Below are positions 21,301 through 29,674 of a stretch of DNA of 64,000 bases, in pieces. Under the pieces are notes generated by a model, which searched no databases, was not told the DNA's origin, and saw nothing but the letters and a program-made list of their open reading frames with translations. The DNA is from Nitrospirota bacterium (GTDB lineage: Bacteria; Nitrospinota_A; UBA7883; JACRGQ01), in the NCBI GenBank assembly GCA_024275955.1, contig JAJRYD010000026.1, positions 17,834-81,833 of the forward strand, written 5' to 3'. Every line of letters starts with the position of its first letter. The stretch's first letter is position 1. The position numbers were made by a program, and so were the translations under genes.

Positions 21301-21414
21301 TCGACTGTTCTCACGCTGATGGTTATTCCCTGCTCCTACGCGGTGCTGGATGATATTATGCTGTTCCTGTACGGCAAGAGAGGCGTTGAAGGAAGGGAAG
21401 ATGATACCGTGTAA
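18310..21414 (+). CDS. RND-family efflux transporter permease (AcrB type)
   Basis: This 1034-aa inner-membrane proton antiporter has the RND twelve-helix plan with two large periplasmic loops. The N-terminus (FSVKNPVFANLLLMVMLVGG) is the first helix. Helix 4 carries the proton-relay Asp pair in GMVVDDAIIVTENVF. In helix 10 the region reads GIVVNDSLVMVDF, with Asn/Asp rather than the Lys of E. coli AcrB, as in other RND subfamilies. It probably exports hydrophobic compounds or ions; substrate cannot be inferred. No membrane-fusion protein or outer-membrane channel gene is adjacent. It is divergent from clpC with 120 bp between. Confidence 0.92.
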   Translation: MNIARFSVKNPVFANLLLMVMLVGGAISYHAMPREVFPEVPLDMIIVTSEYVGAPPEEVEKLITIPIENALEAVENIEYISSQSYENISVVEVKIQQGTKDVRKMIDAIKDELAQVENFPDDVKEPRVILIESEIPVINVAVAGAAPETVRREAAKELKRRLMMIKGVARIQTSGERDLEIWAEVDPFRMSALGISIDKVVSAISSANANLPAGEISSGRHQFSLRTSDEIKTVEDVSDVVIFRDNAGRSVKVGDIAEVSEQFEGRQTAGRVDGDDAITMYVMKSRTGSTIEIANGVREELERFGKELPGSIELKLSQDSSRYIKQRLKTLYTSGGIGLFMVCLVLFFFLNWRMAFWTALGIPASFAGAILVMDSIGITINMMTLFSLILVLGMVVDDAIIVTENVFRYLQLGYSSAKAAVVGTQQVFWPIIAATATTMAAFLPMLLMDGVMGKFISTIPIVVSITLFASFVEAFLVLPSHLADYAKPYDRSAKSERDWFQSARRRYRTLIKILLRRRYRTLAVVLIVFAGTVYYAKTEMKFVLFHSKDLVGVVVEIEMPVGTSLEETGAALAKVEEIAKSLPEEDIKATVSTVGMHLDYDNGRSSFGSNLGQTLFESTEFDTPGRRNAIIVLEEIREKVKLLTGISSIEVKPHGGGPPVGRALEARVSGEEYKILREIVREVKKEIASIPGVKEIRDDFSHGKSEIRIKPAQDKLSLFGLSKRAVASAVRAGFDGEVAATVKRGRDNIDVRVMFAEPYRNDIDFITELSVPLPLEEGQVRLSSVAELEWKEGFATINRYNRQRTIKVFADVDKKIITSSELAEIVSKRFENLSKEFPGYSLGFGGEKEEQEKSIKSLIDASILGLMIIYLILGTLFKSFLQPFVVIAAIPFSFIGVVLGHEIMGEPIGFLSLIGLAALTGIVVNDSLVMVDFINNARRGGASRWLSILRSAFVRFRAVILTSLTTILGLSTLAFKTTGQAAFLAPMAISIVFGLVFSTVLTLMVIPCSYAVLDDIMLFLYGKRGVEGREDDTV

Positions 21415-21514
21415 GAGGGCATTACCCTGTACTGTTTTTTGTCAGGCTTGAAGTGGTGTGCTGTATAAAAATAGTGTTACAATCACCTGCTATACAAGGA
21501 GGTAGAGTTCGACA

Positions 21515-23503
21515 ATGAAAAATCTTTCGATGAAGTATAAGCTTGGACTGATGCTTCTTATTCCTGTGGTGGCACTTCTTCTTTATTCCATCTCTGTCGT
21601 TCTTGAAAAGAAAAACATAGTGCTTGAGATGGAGGATATGCTTTCCCTTTCTAGGCTGGCGGTCGCGGTAAGCGGCGTTGTGCATGAAACCCAAAAGGAG
21701 AGGGGAGTTACCGCTGGTTTTCTTGGTTCTGGAGGGAGAGAATTTATTGACGAGGTTCCCGCGCAAAGACTTAATACCGATAGCAAGGTAGAGGAATTAA
21801 CCGTTTTGCTGGAAACCTTTGACAAAGATAAATTCGGCCAAAAATTCGTATCTTCACTCAACTCGGTGATGGGAGAACTGGAAGGCATAGATGCCAAAAG
21901 AGAAAAGATGAGTGAGATGAAGATGCCTGTTAAGGATGCTATAGCGTATTACAGCGGGATGAACGCCAGATTTTTGGATATTATTTCGATGATGGGCGCC
22001 ACGCTTTGCAAAGACCCTGAAGTTACCGTGTCGTTTCTTACTTATTACTCTCTTGAGCAGGAAAAAGAGAGAGCTGGAATAGAAAGGGCGGTTTTAAGCA
22101 ATACTTTTGCCGCCGATATGTTTGCTCCGGGAATGTATAAAAAATTCGTGGAGCTTGTCGCATTGCAGACAGCTTTTGGCAAACAGTTTCTTTTGATGGC
22201 AAAGGAAGATGAAAAAGATTATTACCATGAGCAGATGAGCGGTTCGGCTGTTGACGAAACAATCCGCATTAGAAATGTGGCGTTCAGCCGCGCGGTGGAA
22301 GGCGGTTTTGGAATAGAGGCGAAATACTGGTTCCAAAAGCAGACGGAAAAAATAAACAGAATGAAGAATGTGGAGACGTTTCTTTCCAAAAAGCTTGTAG
22401 CGCTTGCCGAGAAAAAGAAGAGAACGGCCAAAACTGCTCTTATAACCGACATAATAATGACAGCCTCGGCACTTATGGCAACCGTTGTAATGTCGATACT
22501 TCTTAGCCGGAATATTGTAGCTTCTCTCAAAAATGTTATCGACGGTATGCGTGTAATGGCTGATAATAGCGATCTTACCCACCGTATTTCCGCCGAGCGT
22601 AAGGACGAAATGGGCGAACTTGCGAAATGGTTTAACATTTCTGTCTCGACGCTTCATGAGGTTATCTCCAAACTTGCCACGGCGACCGAAAAAATTTCTG
22701 GTTCCGTTGAAGCGCTTACTTCCGACGCCAGGCGCTCCCTTGACGGAAGCAGAGAGCAGACACATCATACGGAAGGGATAGCGACGGCAACGATGGAGAT
22801 GAGCGCCACCATAAATAGTCTTGCCGAAAGCACATCACATATGGGCAAGCTTTCTAAAAAGGCAAAAGATGTCGCAAGAAACGGATCCCAAATGCTTTCG
22901 GAATCTCTCAGCGGAATCAAAGAGATAGAGGGAAGCATAAAAGACTCTGCCGAGGTTATTAAAAAACTTGGGAAAAGTTCGCAGAAAATCGGCGAGATAG
23001 CAGGCGTTATTACCGATATTGCCGACCAGACGAACCTCCTTGCCCTTAATGCCGCGATAGAGGCGGCAAGAGCGGGAGAGCATGGCAGGGGGTTTGCCGT
23101 GGTTGCAGACGAAGTGAGAAAGCTTGCCGAGAGAACCGCGAAAGCTACGGAAGAGATAAGCATGATGATTTCCGATATCCAGTCGCAATCGGTTGAGGCG
23201 GTAGACTCTATGGGTAAAGGAACTGCCGAGTTTTCTACATGGGTAGAAAAAATAAGCGGTGCGGAAACTGTTTTTAACGAGATAGTCGATACGGTCGATA
23301 TTGTTTCGGAAAGGGTGGAAGGTGTAGCTACGGCGGTGGAAGAACAGGCTACTACTTCTGACCAAATCTCGAAAAACAGCACAACAATGTCCGATCTGGC
23401 GAAAGACCTTACAAGATCAGCGGAAAATACCGCCGGTTCCGCCAAGGAGCTTGGCGCGCTTGCGGCCGATTTGAGCGCTACCGTTAAGCTTTTCAAAATT
23501 TAG
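21515..23503 (+). CDS. Methyl-accepting chemotaxis protein with NIT sensor domain
   Basis: This 662-aa transmembrane receptor has TM1 (about 9-27), a helical periplasmic domain of NIT type (nitrate/nitrite-sensing family; [15 protein letters not shown] motif), TM2 (about 305-327), HAMP, and the MCP signalling domain. The hairpin tip is fully conserved ([21 protein letters not shown]). It should pass ligand binding to CheW/CheA; nitrate or nitrite as ligand is suggested by the family but not proven. The ribosome binding site AAGGAGG is strong. No che genes are close by. Its 3' side borders a repeat-rich gene-free region. Confidence 0.92.
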   Translation: MKNLSMKYKLGLMLLIPVVALLLYSISVVLEKKNIVLEMEDMLSLSRLAVAVSGVVHETQKERGVTAGFLGSGGREFIDEVPAQRLNTDSKVEELTVLLETFDKDKFGQKFVSSLNSVMGELEGIDAKREKMSEMKMPVKDAIAYYSGMNARFLDIISMMGATLCKDPEVTVSFLTYYSLEQEKERAGIERAVLSNTFAADMFAPGMYKKFVELVALQTAFGKQFLLMAKEDEKDYYHEQMSGSAVDETIRIRNVAFSRAVEGGFGIEAKYWFQKQTEKINRMKNVETFLSKKLVALAEKKKRTAKTALITDIIMTASALMATVVMSILLSRNIVASLKNVIDGMRVMADNSDLTHRISAERKDEMGELAKWFNISVSTLHEVISKLATATEKISGSVEALTSDARRSLDGSREQTHHTEGIATATMEMSATINSLAESTSHMGKLSKKAKDVARNGSQMLSESLSGIKEIEGSIKDSAEVIKKLGKSSQKIGEIAGVITDIADQTNLLALNAAIEAARAGEHGRGFAVVADEVRKLAERTAKATEEISMMISDIQSQSVEAVDSMGKGTAEFSTWVEKISGAETVFNEIVDTVDIVSERVEGVATAVEEQATTSDQISKNSTTMSDLAKDLTRSAENTAGSAKELGALAADLSATVKLFKI

Positions 23504-23682
23504 GTAGCAGATGAAACCAACGTTCCAGCGTTCCGCTAAGACCTTTTGTTGTTAAAGGCCCATAGAGTTGCCGGCAGTAGGCCATTCGGCCGTATTTGGG
23601 TAATCTGCCGATGGGGGTATACTCCCTTCGATTTTCTAATCAGCCCCATCTTACCCGCAGGGTGCCAGCCGCAATGCTCGTC

Positions 23683-23807
23683 GGCTGTTGCCGAAATAGT
23701 TTTTGGAGTGTTTGAAGGAGAAGTTCATTTTCTAACTTCTCAAAAATAGATGCTTTAGCGATTGGCGATTTGTGGAAAAATCGAATTTATGCCATTCGGC
23801 AACAGCC
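23683..23807. repeat. MITE-like element, copy 1, perfect 13-bp terminal inverted repeats
   Basis: The left end GGCTGTTGCCGAA (23683-23695) is the exact reverse complement of the right end TTCGGCAACAGCC (23795-23807). The 125-bp unit has no ORF and shares its interior with copy 2: CTAACTTCTCAAAAATAGATG then CTTTAGCG. This is what a miniature inverted-repeat transposable element looks like. No transposase that could mobilise it is in the window. Confidence 0.7.
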
Positions 23808-23940
23808 CCCTTTAGGGTTCCTCTAAAAATAAGTGATTTTCTTCATCGGTTTCGGCAATAGTACTAAATCCCCATCTATAATTCGACCAACCAAAAGTCA
23901 GAACTTTAAAAATAGATTTTTAGAGGTTCCCTGTAGAGAT

Positions 23941-23987
23941 TGGCAATTTTAAGCAAAATCAAATTTATAGGATTTGGCAATAGTTCC
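23941..23987. repeat. MITE-like element, right-end fragment
   Basis: These 47 bases align without gaps to the last 47 bases of copies 1 (23763-23809) and 2 (24361-24407), sharing the core AAAATCAAATTTAT and a TTTGGCAATAG end. The left part is not recognisable. It is an older, decayed copy. Confidence 0.55.
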
Positions 23988-24278
23988 ATCTGAAAGTAAT
24001 CTTTTAAGGTACCTAGTCGTCCATAATAAAGCTGTTTAATACTGCGAACAAAGGTTAATATCGGTTTTTAACTCTTTGAAAATTTCAAGAAAAATGAAGA
24101 AGCAATCAAAAACATGGTTATTTAGCTCAAGGTTATTTACAAAAACCTCCTCCTTAGCGAAGAGGAAAGAGGGGTCGCCCGAAGGGCGTGGGTGGTTCTT
24201 ATTAGTAACCTTTCCGGCGTTTTGCGGTGCCTTCCCTTCTTAAAAAGGGAAAGGTTGTTATAATCGTTTAAACAATAA

Positions 24279-24407
24279 GGGACTGTTTCCAAAAGAGTTT
24301 TTTGAGCGTTTTAAGGGGAGGTTTATTTTCTAACTTCTCAAAAATAGATGCTTTAGCGGTTAGCAATTTCAAACAAAATCAAATTTATCTCATTCGGCAA
24401 CAGCCCC
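24279..24407. repeat. MITE-like element, copy 2
   Basis: This 129-bp unit matches copy 1 along its length. Its right end CATTCGGCAACAGCCCC is intact, while the left end GGGACTGTTTCCAAA matches the inverted repeat with three changes. The interior has the same CTAACTTCTCAAAAATAGATG block. It stops about 30 bp before the dinB start, so it may affect dinB expression (inference). Confidence 0.65.
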
Positions 24408-24437
24408 AATAAACGACTTTTTTGGTGATAACTATCT

Positions 24438-25571
24438 ATGCTTAAAAGCGTAAAAAAACCGAAAATATGCTATCCTGCAATTGTAGTGGAGAGCTTGGGT
24501 GAGAGCATAAGGAAAATTATTCATGTCGATATGGATTCCTTTTACGCCTCTATAGAGGTTAGGGATAGCAGTTCTCTTGCCGGCAGGCCTATAGCAGTCG
24601 GCGGCGATCCGTCAAAAAGGGGGGTTATCGCGACAGCTAGTTATGAGGCGAGAAAGTTCGGGGTTCGTTCTGCCATATCTTCTGCTAAGGCAAAAGCTAT
24701 CTGCCCAAAGCTTATAATTCTCAAACCAGATATGAAGAAGTATCAAGAGGAGTCGAGGAAGATTCATTCCGTTTTTCGTCATTTTACTGACCTTGTGGAG
24801 CCGTTATCGCTCGACGAGGCGTATCTTGATGTAAGCCGGCTTAAATGTTTTGGGGGGAGCGCGACGCTTATTGCCGCCGAAATACGCAAAATGATTTTTC
24901 GCGAAACTTCGCTTACCGCGTCTGCCGGCATAGCCCCCAATAAATTTTTGGCCAAAGTCGCCAGCGACTGGAACAAGCCTAACCGGCAGTTTGTTATTAC
25001 CCCTGATATGGTGAACGGTTTTGTTTTGAAGCTTCCTGTTGAAAAAATATCGGGAGTAGGCAGGGTAACTGCGCAAAAGATGGCTCGGTTTGGGATAAGA
25101 ACCTGTGCCGACCTCCAGAAACAGCCTAAAACAAAGCTCGAAACGATGTTCGGCAGTTTTGGGAAACAGCTTTACCTTATATGCAGAGGAATTGACGACA
25201 CCGCTGTTGTAACTTCCAGGGTGCCGAAGTCGGTAAGCGTTGAGAAAACTTTTGAGAGAGATCTTTTCTCGTTTGAGGAATGCGAAGCGGTTTTGCCGGA
25301 ACTGTACGGAAGGTTTTGCGAAAGGTTCCGCAAGAGCGCCAAGAAAGGCAGAGAGCTGAAAACGCTTTTTGTCAAAGTTAAGTTTAGTGATTTTAAGTCA
25401 ACTACCGTCGAAGAGAGCTTCGACAGCATAGATATCGAGAACTTCCGTAAATTGCTAAAAGAAGGTTATAGCAGAGGTACGCTTTCGGTGAGACTGCTTG
25501 GTCTTGGGGTTCGCTTTCGCGGCGGGAAAAACGGTTCTGAAAAAGAGGCACAGCTAGCTCTCTTTAGCTGA
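24438..25571 (+). CDS. dinB: DNA polymerase IV (Y family)
   Basis: This 377-aa translesion polymerase has catalytic acidic residues in HVDMDSFYASIE and SLDEAYLDV. It also has helix-hairpin-helix residues (VEKISGVGRVTAQKM), the little-finger domain, and a C-terminal clamp-binding peptide QLALF at the extreme end. It copies past damaged bases and extends mispaired ends. The start is uncertain. The ATG at 24438 gives about 25 residues before the usual RKIIHVDMD beginning, and internal GTG or TTG codons near 24489-24495 are alternatives. I see no clear LexA box upstream; a MITE-like repeat sits there instead. Confidence 0.93.
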   Translation: MLKSVKKPKICYPAIVVESLGESIRKIIHVDMDSFYASIEVRDSSSLAGRPIAVGGDPSKRGVIATASYEARKFGVRSAISSAKAKAICPKLIILKPDMKKYQEESRKIHSVFRHFTDLVEPLSLDEAYLDVSRLKCFGGSATLIAAEIRKMIFRETSLTASAGIAPNKFLAKVASDWNKPNRQFVITPDMVNGFVLKLPVEKISGVGRVTAQKMARFGIRTCADLQKQPKTKLETMFGSFGKQLYLICRGIDDTAVVTSRVPKSVSVEKTFERDLFSFEECEAVLPELYGRFCERFRKSAKKGRELKTLFVKVKFSDFKSTTVEESFDSIDIENFRKLLKEGYSRGTLSVRLLGLGVRFRGGKNGSEKEAQLALFS

Positions 25572-25685
25572 CTGGCAAAGATGTTAATCAGCCTGTAAGT
25601 AGCTGTTTTTCAGAGCTTTCTTATTTTAGGAAGTGGTGATATCATAACCGCTTAGAGAAATAGGTTTTATAAGGGAGTTATTGTA

Positions 25686-26351
25686 TTGAGGGTCGCGTCG
25701 TTACTGTTTTTGACTCTTTTCATCTCTGCTTGCGGTGGCGGAAGCTCTCACTATTACGTCAGCGGCGAGTCGGATTCAGGGTCGGTAAATGTTAGCATCA
25801 AAAATGAGGGTCTCCTTTCCGCAATGGAAGACGGGATGTTTGGCACCTTTGCTACTGGCGGGAATTGCGATCTTTCAAAGGCCGAATATCTCGGCAAAGC
25901 TAAAAGCGTTGTCGACGATATAAACGCGAATCTCGATATCCTTTCTGCTTTTTCTCCGCCAGTCTATTCTGTCGTCGCCAAAAGAGCGCCGCCGCGCGAA
26001 GATGGAGAAATTGCCGTCTATCTTTGCGACGAGATAGGTTTTAGGGCTTTTACGCTTTACCGTTCGGTTTTTATATCCAACAGGTTTATGGAGGAGATGG
26101 AAGAGGCGGCCCTTGAGTGGGGCGATATTTCGATTTTGGATTCAGCTATCGCGTATGTCATCTACCACGAGGTGGGGCATGCCGCGATGAACCATTCGGC
26201 GGTGAAGATGCCGTTTGGCACTGATGACGGCGGTTATCATTTTGACATGCCGCAAGAGGTCGACGCGGACCGTTTTGCCTACGAGATGATGACGCTTACC
26301 GGCAAAAACATGCTCGGCATGGTGATGGTGCAGTCGCTTGACGGACTCTAG
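25686..26351 (+). CDS. Lipoprotein with HEXXH metallopeptidase motif
   Basis: This 221-aa protein has a lipoprotein signal peptide ending in the lipobox ISAC followed by GGGSS. The C-terminal half contains YHEVGHAAMNH (HEXXH zinc motif) and, about 30 residues later, EVDADRFA, the third-ligand glutamate context of gluzincin-type peptidases. This pattern resembles M48-like and DUF4344-type putative metallopeptidases. A surface or periplasmic protease is a reasonable reading, but the substrate is unknown. The start is TTG at 25686 with AAGGGAG eight bases upstream. It is a single gene followed by an AT-only terminator. Confidence 0.7.
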   Translation: MRVASLLFLTLFISACGGGSSHYYVSGESDSGSVNVSIKNEGLLSAMEDGMFGTFATGGNCDLSKAEYLGKAKSVVDDINANLDILSAFSPPVYSVVAKRAPPREDGEIAVYLCDEIGFRAFTLYRSVFISNRFMEEMEEAALEWGDISILDSAIAYVIYHEVGHAAMNHSAVKMPFGTDDGGYHFDMPQEVDADRFAYEMMTLTGKNMLGMVMVQSLDGL

Positions 26352-26379
26352 AATTAAACGATTTTAATTTGTTTTTTTT
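26352..26379 (+). terminator. AT-only rho-independent terminator after the metallopeptidase
   Basis: AATTAAA (26352-26358) and TTTAATT (26363-26369) form a seven-pair stem with loop CGAT, followed by TG and a run of eight T. The stem has no G-C pairs, so strength is uncertain. Confidence 0.5.
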
Positions 26380-26430
26380 GGCATTGTTGCGTAACATTCA
26401 TTTTTGAACCTGTAATTCAAAGGAAAGAAA

Positions 26431-26625
26431 ATGGCTATTGACAAGCAGTTACTTGAGATTCTTGCCTGCCCCAAATGCAAGGGCGACCTAGCACTGACAG
26501 AAAAGCAAGACGGGCTCGTTTGCGGCTCGTGCCGGCTTTTGTACGAAATTAAAGATGAAATCCCGATAATGCTGATAGACGAAGCGGTTAAACTTGGCGA
26601 AGATCTTAAACCTATTTCTTCCTGA
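26431..26625 (+). CDS. Trm112-family zinc-ribbon protein
   Basis: This 64-aa protein has the Trm112/YcaR (UPF0434) layout: LLEILACPKCKGDL, then CGSCRLLYEIKDEIPIMLIDEA. The two CxxC pairs bind zinc. In bacteria these small proteins often lie beside envelope-sugar genes, and in eukaryotes the family activates methyltransferases; the bacterial partner here is unknown. It has AAGGAAAG as ribosome binding site and runs directly into the glycosyltransferase gene. Confidence 0.85.
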   Translation: MAIDKQLLEILACPKCKGDLALTEKQDGLVCGSCRLLYEIKDEIPIMLIDEAVKLGEDLKPISS

Positions 26626-26629
26626 ACAG

Positions 26630-27382
26630 ATGACTCTCCCTCTCTCCGTTGCCATTATCTCATTTAACGAAGAGAAAAAAATAGAAGATTGCCTCAAGTC
26701 TGTCTGGTGGGCCGATGAAAAGATTGTTGTCGATTCCAATAGCGTTGACAGAACAAGAGAGGTTGCAAAGAGGGAGGGCGCAAAGGTTATTAAGCGGGAT
26801 TGGCAGGGGTATATAGACCAAAAAAATTTTGCCTTAGAGAGTTGCAGGAACGAATGGGTTCTCTCTATCGACGCTGATGAGAGAGTCTCCAGAAAACTGT
26901 ATGAGGAAATATCGCAGGTTTTAGGAAAACCGTCTGCCGACGGATATTCAATGCCGCGTAAAGTTTTCTACATAAATAGGTGGATAGAGCATTGCGGCTG
27001 GTACCCTGCGAATAAGGTGAGGCTGGTTAGAAAATCGAAAGCGAAGTGGGGAGGCGTCGACCCCCATGACAGCCTGTTGGTGGATGGAAAGGTAGAAAAG
27101 CTTAAAGGAGATATCTACCATCTTTCGTTCGACTCTATCCACGATCATTTTAAAACGATTGATAGTTTCACAAAGGTAGGCGCCGAGGAGGCTTTTAAAA
27201 TGGGTAAACGGGCGAACATGCTTGATATTACAGTTAGGCCTTGTTTTACTTTTGTTAAAATGTATTTTTTGAAGCTCGGTTTTCTGGACGGCATCCCTGG
27301 CCTGATTATCTGCCTGCTTTCAGCTTTTCATACTTTTACTAAGTATCAAAGGCTCTATTTCTTGGCGGAGCATGGCAGATAA
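26630..27382 (+). CDS. Family 2 glycosyltransferase, WaaE/KdtX-like
   Basis: This GT-A glycosyltransferase of about 250 aa begins MTLPLSVAIISFNEEKKIEDCL and carries the metal-binding SIDADERV (DXD-type). The later WIEHCGWYP and GVDPHDSLLVDG segments resemble lipopolysaccharide-core glucosyltransferases of the WaaE/KdtX type. It probably adds a sugar to lipid A-core on the cytosolic face. I prefer the ATG at 26630, five bases after the Trm112-like gene; a TTG at 26594 would add 12 residues. The C-terminal hydrophobic helices (about 210-240) may attach it to the membrane. Confidence 0.82.
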   Translation: MTLPLSVAIISFNEEKKIEDCLKSVWWADEKIVVDSNSVDRTREVAKREGAKVIKRDWQGYIDQKNFALESCRNEWVLSIDADERVSRKLYEEISQVLGKPSADGYSMPRKVFYINRWIEHCGWYPANKVRLVRKSKAKWGGVDPHDSLLVDGKVEKLKGDIYHLSFDSIHDHFKTIDSFTKVGAEEAFKMGKRANMLDITVRPCFTFVKMYFLKLGFLDGIPGLIICLLSAFHTFTKYQRLYFLAEHGR

Positions 27383-27625
27383 TCCTCTGATGGCTGACTG
27401 TAGTTTTATTGTTGCTAGGTTCACTCTGTAAGCGTTAATCGGCCTTGCGCGGTTCTAAAGCTTAGAGCCGGATTAAAGATGGTTCGCCGACCTCTAGTTA
27501 TGCCGCGGGGAGTCTTCATTTTTTTGTCTGCCGCTTATCGCTTATACTAACTTCTCTTCTTAAACAATAATGCTTTAGAGGTGCCTATAAAATTAGGGGC
27601 GGTTCAAAATAGTTTAGAGAGCCAG
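27383..27625. other. Intergenic region with a hairpin
   Basis: No gene is visible. A near-perfect inverted repeat GGTTCTAA AGC TTAGAGCC lies at 27451-27469 without a following T run. CTAACTTCTC (27547-27556) and ATGCTTTAG (27570-27578) echo the MITE interior seen near 23.7 kb and may be a remnant. Confidence 0.35.
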
Positions 27626-28573
27626 CTAGACCGAGAGAGATATCAGTTGCGCGGTATCTTTAGTTTTTAGGTCGTGGGCTTCTTGCGCTTGCTGACTGCT
27701 TTCGGGACGCAGGACTTTTGTAAAGTCTATATCAAGCTCTTGGGCGATAGCCTTGACAGCTTCGTTGCTTAATGTTTTTTCCGCTACCGCTTTAGGCTCG
27801 GTGTCAACCTCGCTTTCGCCAAGCAGTTTATCTGGGGTGAGAGGCTTTAACGGCTCCACAGCTCCTTCGACTTTTTGTCCCAGAAGTTTTATGTCGATAG
27901 GCTCTACCCCGATTCCCGACTTTACTAACGGTTTTAGCTGGTTTGGGTCGGTTGGAACTATTTCCCTTTCGTCCAGCTTTACAGGCGCGCTACCTTTGTT
28001 TATATATGTCAACGCCTCTTTGGAAGAAGCTACATTTTGTTCAAACCTTATTTGGCTTGTTTTCTGTATATACTTGGTTGCCGCGAAATCGTAAGGCTCT
28101 CTTGAGAAACCTATTCTGGGCCTGCCGTACGAATCGTACTGCATACTAAAGTGCGTGGTATTGGCACGGTTTGTCTGCCTGCCCTCTTCCTGCGTCGGGG
28201 TGAAGCTGAAGTCTTTCTCAGGAGTATGGTCGATTGTCATCTCGACTCTTGGTGTTTCCCCGCCGTATCTCTCCCTTGTTATGGTAGCGGTAACGCCGTC
28301 TTTACCAAGAGAGCCGTATTGTATATTCCTGCCGTTGATATCTTCCGGCGATACCTTGCCAGAACCTGGTAGCGGGATATCTTTGCCTGCAGAGGAACCG
28401 CTTCCAGGCAACGGCGTGCCGGTATCGCTACCGGTGACTATCTCGAAGCTTACCCTGTCTAGAGGTTTTGTGATAAACTTGGCATCCTCGGCTATGCTTG
28501 GGCGCGCAGGTTTTACCCTAAACGTCGGGCCTCCCTGTCCCGCAAGCCTCTGATTAACAAGTCCTATTCCCAT
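27626..28573 (-). CDS. Hypothetical protein with LPGSG repeats
   Basis: I do not recognise this 315-aa protein. It has no signal peptide, membrane segment or Cys. The N-terminal third is low-complexity with PLPGSG occurring twice (about residues 54-73), then a beta-rich stretch (TATITRERYGGETPRVEMTID), and an acidic C-terminus ending with a predicted helix (KAIAQELDIDFTKVL). Composition suggests an extended, partly disordered soluble protein. It stands alone on the minus strand between a glycosyltransferase and apt, and its bounds follow the only long open frame there. Codon use looks like the core genome, so I treat it as real. Confidence 0.6.
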   Translation of the reverse strand: MGIGLVNQRLAGQGGPTFRVKPARPSIAEDAKFITKPLDRVSFEIVTGSDTGTPLPGSGSSAGKDIPLPGSGKVSPEDINGRNIQYGSLGKDGVTATITRERYGGETPRVEMTIDHTPEKDFSFTPTQEEGRQTNRANTTHFSMQYDSYGRPRIGFSREPYDFAATKYIQKTSQIRFEQNVASSKEALTYINKGSAPVKLDEREIVPTDPNQLKPLVKSGIGVEPIDIKLLGQKVEGAVEPLKPLTPDKLLGESEVDTEPKAVAEKTLSNEAVKAIAQELDIDFTKVLRPESSQQAQEAHDLKTKDTAQLISLSV

Positions 28574-28760
28574 TTAATTACTTTCTATCCTTACAATTTC
28601 TATAACTAGACATATTCCTACATCTGCACTATCGGCATAAAAATATATCTCTTTAGCGAAATTTTATAGAAATTTATTTGAAGTTTCTAACTTGTTGTTT
28701 TTATATCTTTTTGTGCTAAACTCAGCACCCAATCGAGAATTTTATAAAAAGGGGGGATTT

Positions 28761-29294
28761 ATGTCATTAGAGGCTGGTAACGATTTGGAATCATTGATAA
28801 GGATTATTCCAGACTTCCCTAAAAAGGGAATACAGTTTTTAGACCTTACAACGCTTTTCAAAGATCCAGCCGGCCTTCGTAAGGTGATAGACCTCTTTTA
28901 CGATAAGTACAAAGGTAAAGAGATTAGTCAGGTAGTAGGGATTGAGGCGAGGGGATTTGTGGTTGCCTCCGCACTTGCCTACAGGCTTGGGTGCGGCGTA
29001 TCTCTAATAAGGAAGCCGGGAAAGCTTCCAGCCGAAACAATATCCAAGTCGTATGCCCTAGAATACGGAACCAACGAGATACATATCCATAAAGATGCCG
29101 TAGATAAAGGTGAAAAAGTACTACTGATTGACGACCTGCTTGCGACAGGCGGAACTATGGCGGCGGCTGTGGAACTGCTTGAGAGGCTCGAAGCAGAAAT
29201 AGTCGGTATTGCGTTCATAGTCGAGCTTGGTTTCCTAAACGGCAGTGAGAAGCTCGGTAAATATCCTATACATACCTTGATACATAAAGATTAG
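28761..29294 (+). CDS. apt: Adenine phosphoribosyltransferase
   Basis: This 177-aa enzyme salvages adenine with PRPP to AMP. It begins MSLEAGNDLESLIRIIPDFPKKGIQF in the usual way for Apt, contains GIEARGF and RKPGKLP, and has the PRPP loop VLLIDDLLATGGTM. I start it at the ATG at 28761, which has a GGGGGG ribosome binding site; upstream in-frame codons would add a hydrophobic, unrelated extension. With the HPRT-like gene at 387-977 it makes a second purine-salvage activity in this window. Confidence 0.95.
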   Translation: MSLEAGNDLESLIRIIPDFPKKGIQFLDLTTLFKDPAGLRKVIDLFYDKYKGKEISQVVGIEARGFVVASALAYRLGCGVSLIRKPGKLPAETISKSYALEYGTNEIHIHKDAVDKGEKVLLIDDLLATGGTMAAAVELLERLEAEIVGIAFIVELGFLNGSEKLGKYPIHTLIHKD

Positions 29295-29428
29295 GGTAGC
29301 CTTTCCGCAAGGCACGACTTATTCTCTTTTGGCGTTGCCCACTCTTTAGTTTGTTGGAGAAATTCTCTTTTTTGCCGGAATTAGGTTTATAATGGGGGTG
29401 AGAGCTACAGATTGAAAGGAGGTCTGGC

Positions 29429-29674
29429 ATGGTCGATATCGATGCACGAAGACAAGAGATGCTCGGCTGGTTTTACTCCAATTTTATGAAACCGTCGGAA
29501 TGCGACCCGCCGATGAGCAAGGAACATGGCTCCCAGTATGTCTGCGGCGGCCCTTATTATGCCGAGGATCTGCTCAATAAGCATTTTGGGACAAAATACC
29601 CCCAACATCTTATCAAAGAAGTGGTTGCCATTCTTGAAAAGGATGAAAGTGACTGGGTAAAGAAAGACCATTAA
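29429..29674 (+). CDS. Small soluble orphan protein
   Basis: I do not recognise this 81-aa protein, but it is well supported as a gene by an AAAGGAGG ribosome binding site seven bases before the ATG. The product is soluble and mostly helical, rich in aromatic and charged residues (LGWFYSNFMKPSE, YVCGGPYYAEDLL), with two Cys. It lies 134 bp after apt and upstream of the complex I operon region, as a monocistronic gene. Confidence 0.6.
   Translation: MVDIDARRQEMLGWFYSNFMKPSECDPPMSKEHGSQYVCGGPYYAEDLLNKHFGTKYPQHLIKEVVAILEKDESDWVKKDH

Larger units (their letters stand above)
23504..24437. other. 934-bp gene-free region rich in degenerate repeats
   Basis: I see no credible coding sequence here. 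The stretch holds two full-length MITE-like repeats and one clear fragment (entered separately). A further scrap with TTCGGCAATAG lies at 23851-23861. A GC-richer block at about 24147-24262 carries small inverted repeats, including CTTCCCTT...AAGGGAAAG near 24232-24255. The region separates the chemoreceptor from dinB and looks like a sink for small non-autonomous elements. Confidence 0.6.

Noticed and set aside
23546..23749. Possible 67-aa gene in the repeat region
   Set aside because: It runs into the MITE-like element, has no ribosome binding site and no recognisable features.
23683..24407. CRISPR array from the repeated blocks
   Set aside because: The repeats are long, diverged, have inverted ends and irregular spacing; no cas genes are present anywhere in the window.
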